A stretch of 7,294 bases of DNA from an uncultured Eggerthellaceae bacterium (lineage in GTDB: Bacteria > Actinomycetota > Coriobacteriia > Coriobacteriales > Eggerthellaceae), in assembly GCA_934630485.1 (NCBI GenBank), contig CAKTWD010000082.1:1-7294 (forward strand), read 5' to 3'. The notes below the pieces were generated by a model that worked only from the letters and a program-made list of their open reading frames with translations, did not search any database and was not told the DNA's origin. Of the stretch, positions 5,504-7,294 are shown one piece after another; positions within the stretch are counted from its first letter, which is position 1, and each line of letters starts with the position of its first letter. A program made the position numbers and the translations under genes.

Positions 5504-6880
5504 ATGAACAACTTCACTGAAAACAGCCGCGCCGCCTATGCGGGCGAGCTCATCCTTACTTCCACGCGATCCGAGAGCATGGACTCGTGGGTAACCGGGC
5601 TTAACAACAACGTATTGGTTCTTGGTTGCTCGGGTTCTGGCAAAACGCGCAACTTCTTGAAGCCCAACCTTTTGCAATGCGAAGGCTCTTACGTCGTCCT
5701 TGATTCCAAGGGCCGCTTGTTTCGCGAAATGGGACCGTGTCTGAGCGCGCACGGTTACGCCGTCGACTGCCTTGATTTCACCACGATGGAAGGCACGATT
5801 GGATATGACCCGCTTCATCATGTCCGTTGGCGCAAGGGACGACCTCTTGCTCAGGACATTATTTCTATTGCCAGTGCGCTGTTCCCGCGCTCGGAGATGG
5901 GCGACGACCCGTTTTGGGCGGGTGCGGCGGCCAATTACGTCGCAAGCTATATCGCATACGTGTTCGAGGCGCTTCCCGATCGCGAGTGGAACATGGCATC
6001 GGTCGTAAGCGTTTACGAGCAGGCGTGCGACGGGAATGCCGATGCGCTGTTCTCCGGCCTTTCCAGGCAAGATCCCGAAAGTTATGCTGTCTCGCTGTAT
6101 CGTCGTGCGAAGAGCACGGCCCGTGCCGAGAAGATGCATTCCAGCATCATGGGGATCATCGCTGCAAACTTGATGCCGCTTACGTTCGATGGCGCTCTTG
6201 CGTCGTTTCGTAAGGTAGATCAGATCGACTTTTGCGACCTGGGCCGCGAGCGTCGTGTACTGTTCGTGACCATGGATGACATGGATCGCAGTTTGGCACC
6301 GCTGACCAGCTTGTTTATTCGTCAGGCGTTTTCCGGTTTGTGCGACTTTGCGGACGCGAAGTGCGAAGACGGCAGGTTGCCCGTCCCCGTTCGCTTCATG
6401 CTTGACGATTTCGCGAATCTGACGCTGTCGGACTTCGATGACGTGCTTTCCGTCATTCGCAGCCGTGAAATCAGCTGCACCATCATTTGCCAGACGGTCA
6501 GCCAGCTTGAGGCGCGTTACAACCAGGCAGTTGCGAACTCGATCATCGGCAACTGCGATCGCCATCTGGTGCTGGGCTTCCAGGATGAACGAACGGCGCG
6601 CTATTTTTCGCTGCGCGCAAACAAGACGGCTACGACGCTTCTTGAGACGCCCGCTGACAACTGGTGGCTGTTCGAGCGCGGGCATCGTGGCGTATGCGAA
6701 CCGGGCTACAAGATCGAGGATCATCCAGGGTATTTCGACCTTGGCGAGGTTGGCGAGCCAACGTGGGTTTACCAGATGGAAGATCCTACCGCTTTGCCTG
6801 ATTTCGATGAAGAAGAGCTGTGGTTGGATTCCCAGTTCAGCGTTGGTGGCTTCGACGACGGCTCCGACGTCGCTGCTTAA
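5504..6880 (+). CDS. VirD4/TraG-type coupling ATPase lacking membrane helices
   Basis: This 458-residue protein belongs to the type IV secretion coupling-protein family, whose hexamers bring the relaxase-DNA complex to the conjugation channel. Walker A is LGCSGSGKTR (residues 40-49). VVLDSKGRLFREM (64-76) matches the family's D-x-KGEL segment, Walker B is VRFMLDDFANL (296-306), and IICQTVSQLEARY (327-339) matches the conserved Q-S-x-x-Q-L sensor region. The second acidic residue of Walker B is Asp302, where family members usually have Glu. The usual two or more N-terminal transmembrane helices are missing: the ATPase core starts within 40 residues. The C-terminal 30 residues are acidic. The ATG at 5504 has only a weak GAGAG site. 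It is downstream of clpP and 13 nt before the next gene. Family assignment is firm; the membrane anchor must come from elsewhere, or the role differs. Confidence 0.88.
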   Translation: MNNFTENSRAAYAGELILTSTRSESMDSWVTGLNNNVLVLGCSGSGKTRNFLKPNLLQCEGSYVVLDSKGRLFREMGPCLSAHGYAVDCLDFTTMEGTIGYDPLHHVRWRKGRPLAQDIISIASALFPRSEMGDDPFWAGAAANYVASYIAYVFEALPDREWNMASVVSVYEQACDGNADALFSGLSRQDPESYAVSLYRRAKSTARAEKMHSSIMGIIAANLMPLTFDGALASFRKVDQIDFCDLGRERRVLFVTMDDMDRSLAPLTSLFIRQAFSGLCDFADAKCEDGRLPVPVRFMLDDFANLTLSDFDDVLSVIRSREISCTIICQTVSQLEARYNQAVANSIIGNCDRHLVLGFQDERTARYFSLRANKTATTLLETPADNWWLFERGHRGVCEPGYKIEDHPGYFDLGEVGEPTWVYQMEDPTALPDFDEEELWLDSQFSVGGFDDGSDVAA

Positions 6881-6891
6881 GGAGGGGGAGG
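6881..6891 (+). promoter_or_regulatory. Strong ribosome binding site of the last gene
   Basis: GGAGGGGGAGG begins directly after the VirD4-like stop codon and lies two bases before the ATG at 6894, with the GGAGG core at optimal distance. It marks the following open frame as a real gene despite its truncation. Confidence 0.75.
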
Positions 6892-6893
6892 GC

Positions 6894-7294
6894 ATGAACG
6901 ACACTAATGCTCGAGCAAGTTTGAGCGAACATATCGCTTGCGCAAACGCTGCTCGCGAGCGCGCGGCCTGCAAGGCGAAGGACAGCGAACTGGTTCAGGC
7001 TGAGCGCAGGGTTCCGTTTGACGTGTGCGATGCGTATCGCGTGCACGCCGAGGAGATCCTTGAGATCACCAACCCGATCGCCAATGCATTACCGAGTCGC
7101 GCTACCTACCTTGCAAGGACCGATCCGCAAGCATCGGCGAGGCTCGAGAACAGCTCGACGAAAGCGCATACCCAGGTCGAAAACCCCGCCTGCGTATTCG
7201 TATGGGAAGTCCGTCATAACAAAGAAGGGGCGCTTGCCATGTTGCCGGACGACCCATATAACAAGGTGCTTGATGCTACGGATCGCCTTAAAGA
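6894..7294 (+). CDS. Unrecognised protein, 3' end beyond the window
   Basis: The frame opens with ATG (MNDTNARASLSEH...) and remains open for 133 codons to the window edge, so the protein is at least 133 residues. The first 45 residues are Ala-, Glu- and Arg-rich and probably helical (ACANAARERAACKAKDSEL). The middle (residues 46-100) is mixed. Around residues 101-120 the sequence VFVWEVRHNKEGALAMLPDD looks like a folded alpha/beta segment. No membrane helix, signal peptide or known motif is visible. It lies 13 nt after the VirD4-like stop with a very strong ribosome binding site, so it is co-expressed with the coupling ATPase. It may be a conjugation accessory protein, but only position suggests this. 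Confidence 0.75.
   Translation, partial: MNDTNARASLSEHIACANAARERAACKAKDSELVQAERRVPFDVCDAYRVHAEEILEITNPIANALPSRATYLARTDPQASARLENSSTKAHTQVENPACVFVWEVRHNKEGALAMLPDDPYNKVLDATDRLK

Noticed and set aside
4690..5517. A 275-codon minus-strand open frame opposite clpP
   Set aside because: It is a shadow of clpP, whose catalytic triad and signature motifs are unambiguous on the plus strand.
5477..6973. A 498-codon open frame on the minus strand opposite the VirD4-like gene
   Set aside because: It has no recognisable domain and no matching ribosome binding site. It lies entirely opposite a gene with clear Walker motifs; codon bias of that gene removes stop codons in the antisense frame.
1..7294. tRNA, rRNA, CRISPR arrays, insertion sequences, integrase or att core
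   Set aside because: No cloverleaf, regularly spaced repeats, transposase or integrase motifs, or paired terminal repeats were seen on either strand.

Overview
The window (roughly 50-55% G+C by eye, short intergenic gaps, strong purine-rich Shine-Dalgarno sites) looks like a gut-type anaerobe of the Coriobacteriia/Eggerthellaceae, with Clostridia as the alternative. This is an inference from gene content and style (the DUF6323/DUF6179 pair, a YtrA-type regulator with its ABC exporter, ClpP beside a VirD4-type ATPase). There is no rRNA or other taxonomic marker.

Left, minus strand (35-1284): a two-gene operon with its own promoter. It encodes a DUF6323-like protein and, overlapping it by 8 nt, a DUF6179-like protein. 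The DUF6179-like gene appears to carry a one-base frameshift in a run of five C (minus strand, positions 119-123). The expected C-terminal sequence continues in the next frame to position 35. A divergent intergenic region (1228-1539) separates this operon from the next gene and contains a wide inverted repeat.

Centre, plus strand (1457-4546): a stand-alone class I SAM-dependent methyltransferase (1540-2262) followed by a good rho-independent terminator. Next comes a compact three-gene operon: a short GntR-family regulator of the YtrA type (GTG start at 2438), an ABC ATPase (2842-3720) and a six-helix ABC-2 type permease (3720-4388). The regulator's promoter is flanked by a perfect 9-bp inverted repeat, which suggests autoregulation. 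A terminator follows at 4508-4546.

Right, plus strand (4552 to the end): a mobile-element-like module. A good promoter with an extended -10 (4552-4580) precedes a leader of about 210 nt that can form several hairpins. Then come an intact-triad ClpP-type serine protease (4798-5394), a VirD4/TraG-type coupling ATPase without membrane helices (5504-6880) and, 13 nt later, an unrecognised gene cut by the window edge (6894 on). This arrangement suggests part of an integrative conjugative element. No integrase, relaxase, att site, tRNA, CRISPR array or insertion sequence is visible. The change from chromosomal or cargo genes to conjugation genes lies near 4390-4560. The most interesting items are the structured leader before the protease, the pairing of ClpP with a soluble VirD4-like ATPase, and the apparent frameshift in the DUF6179-like gene.
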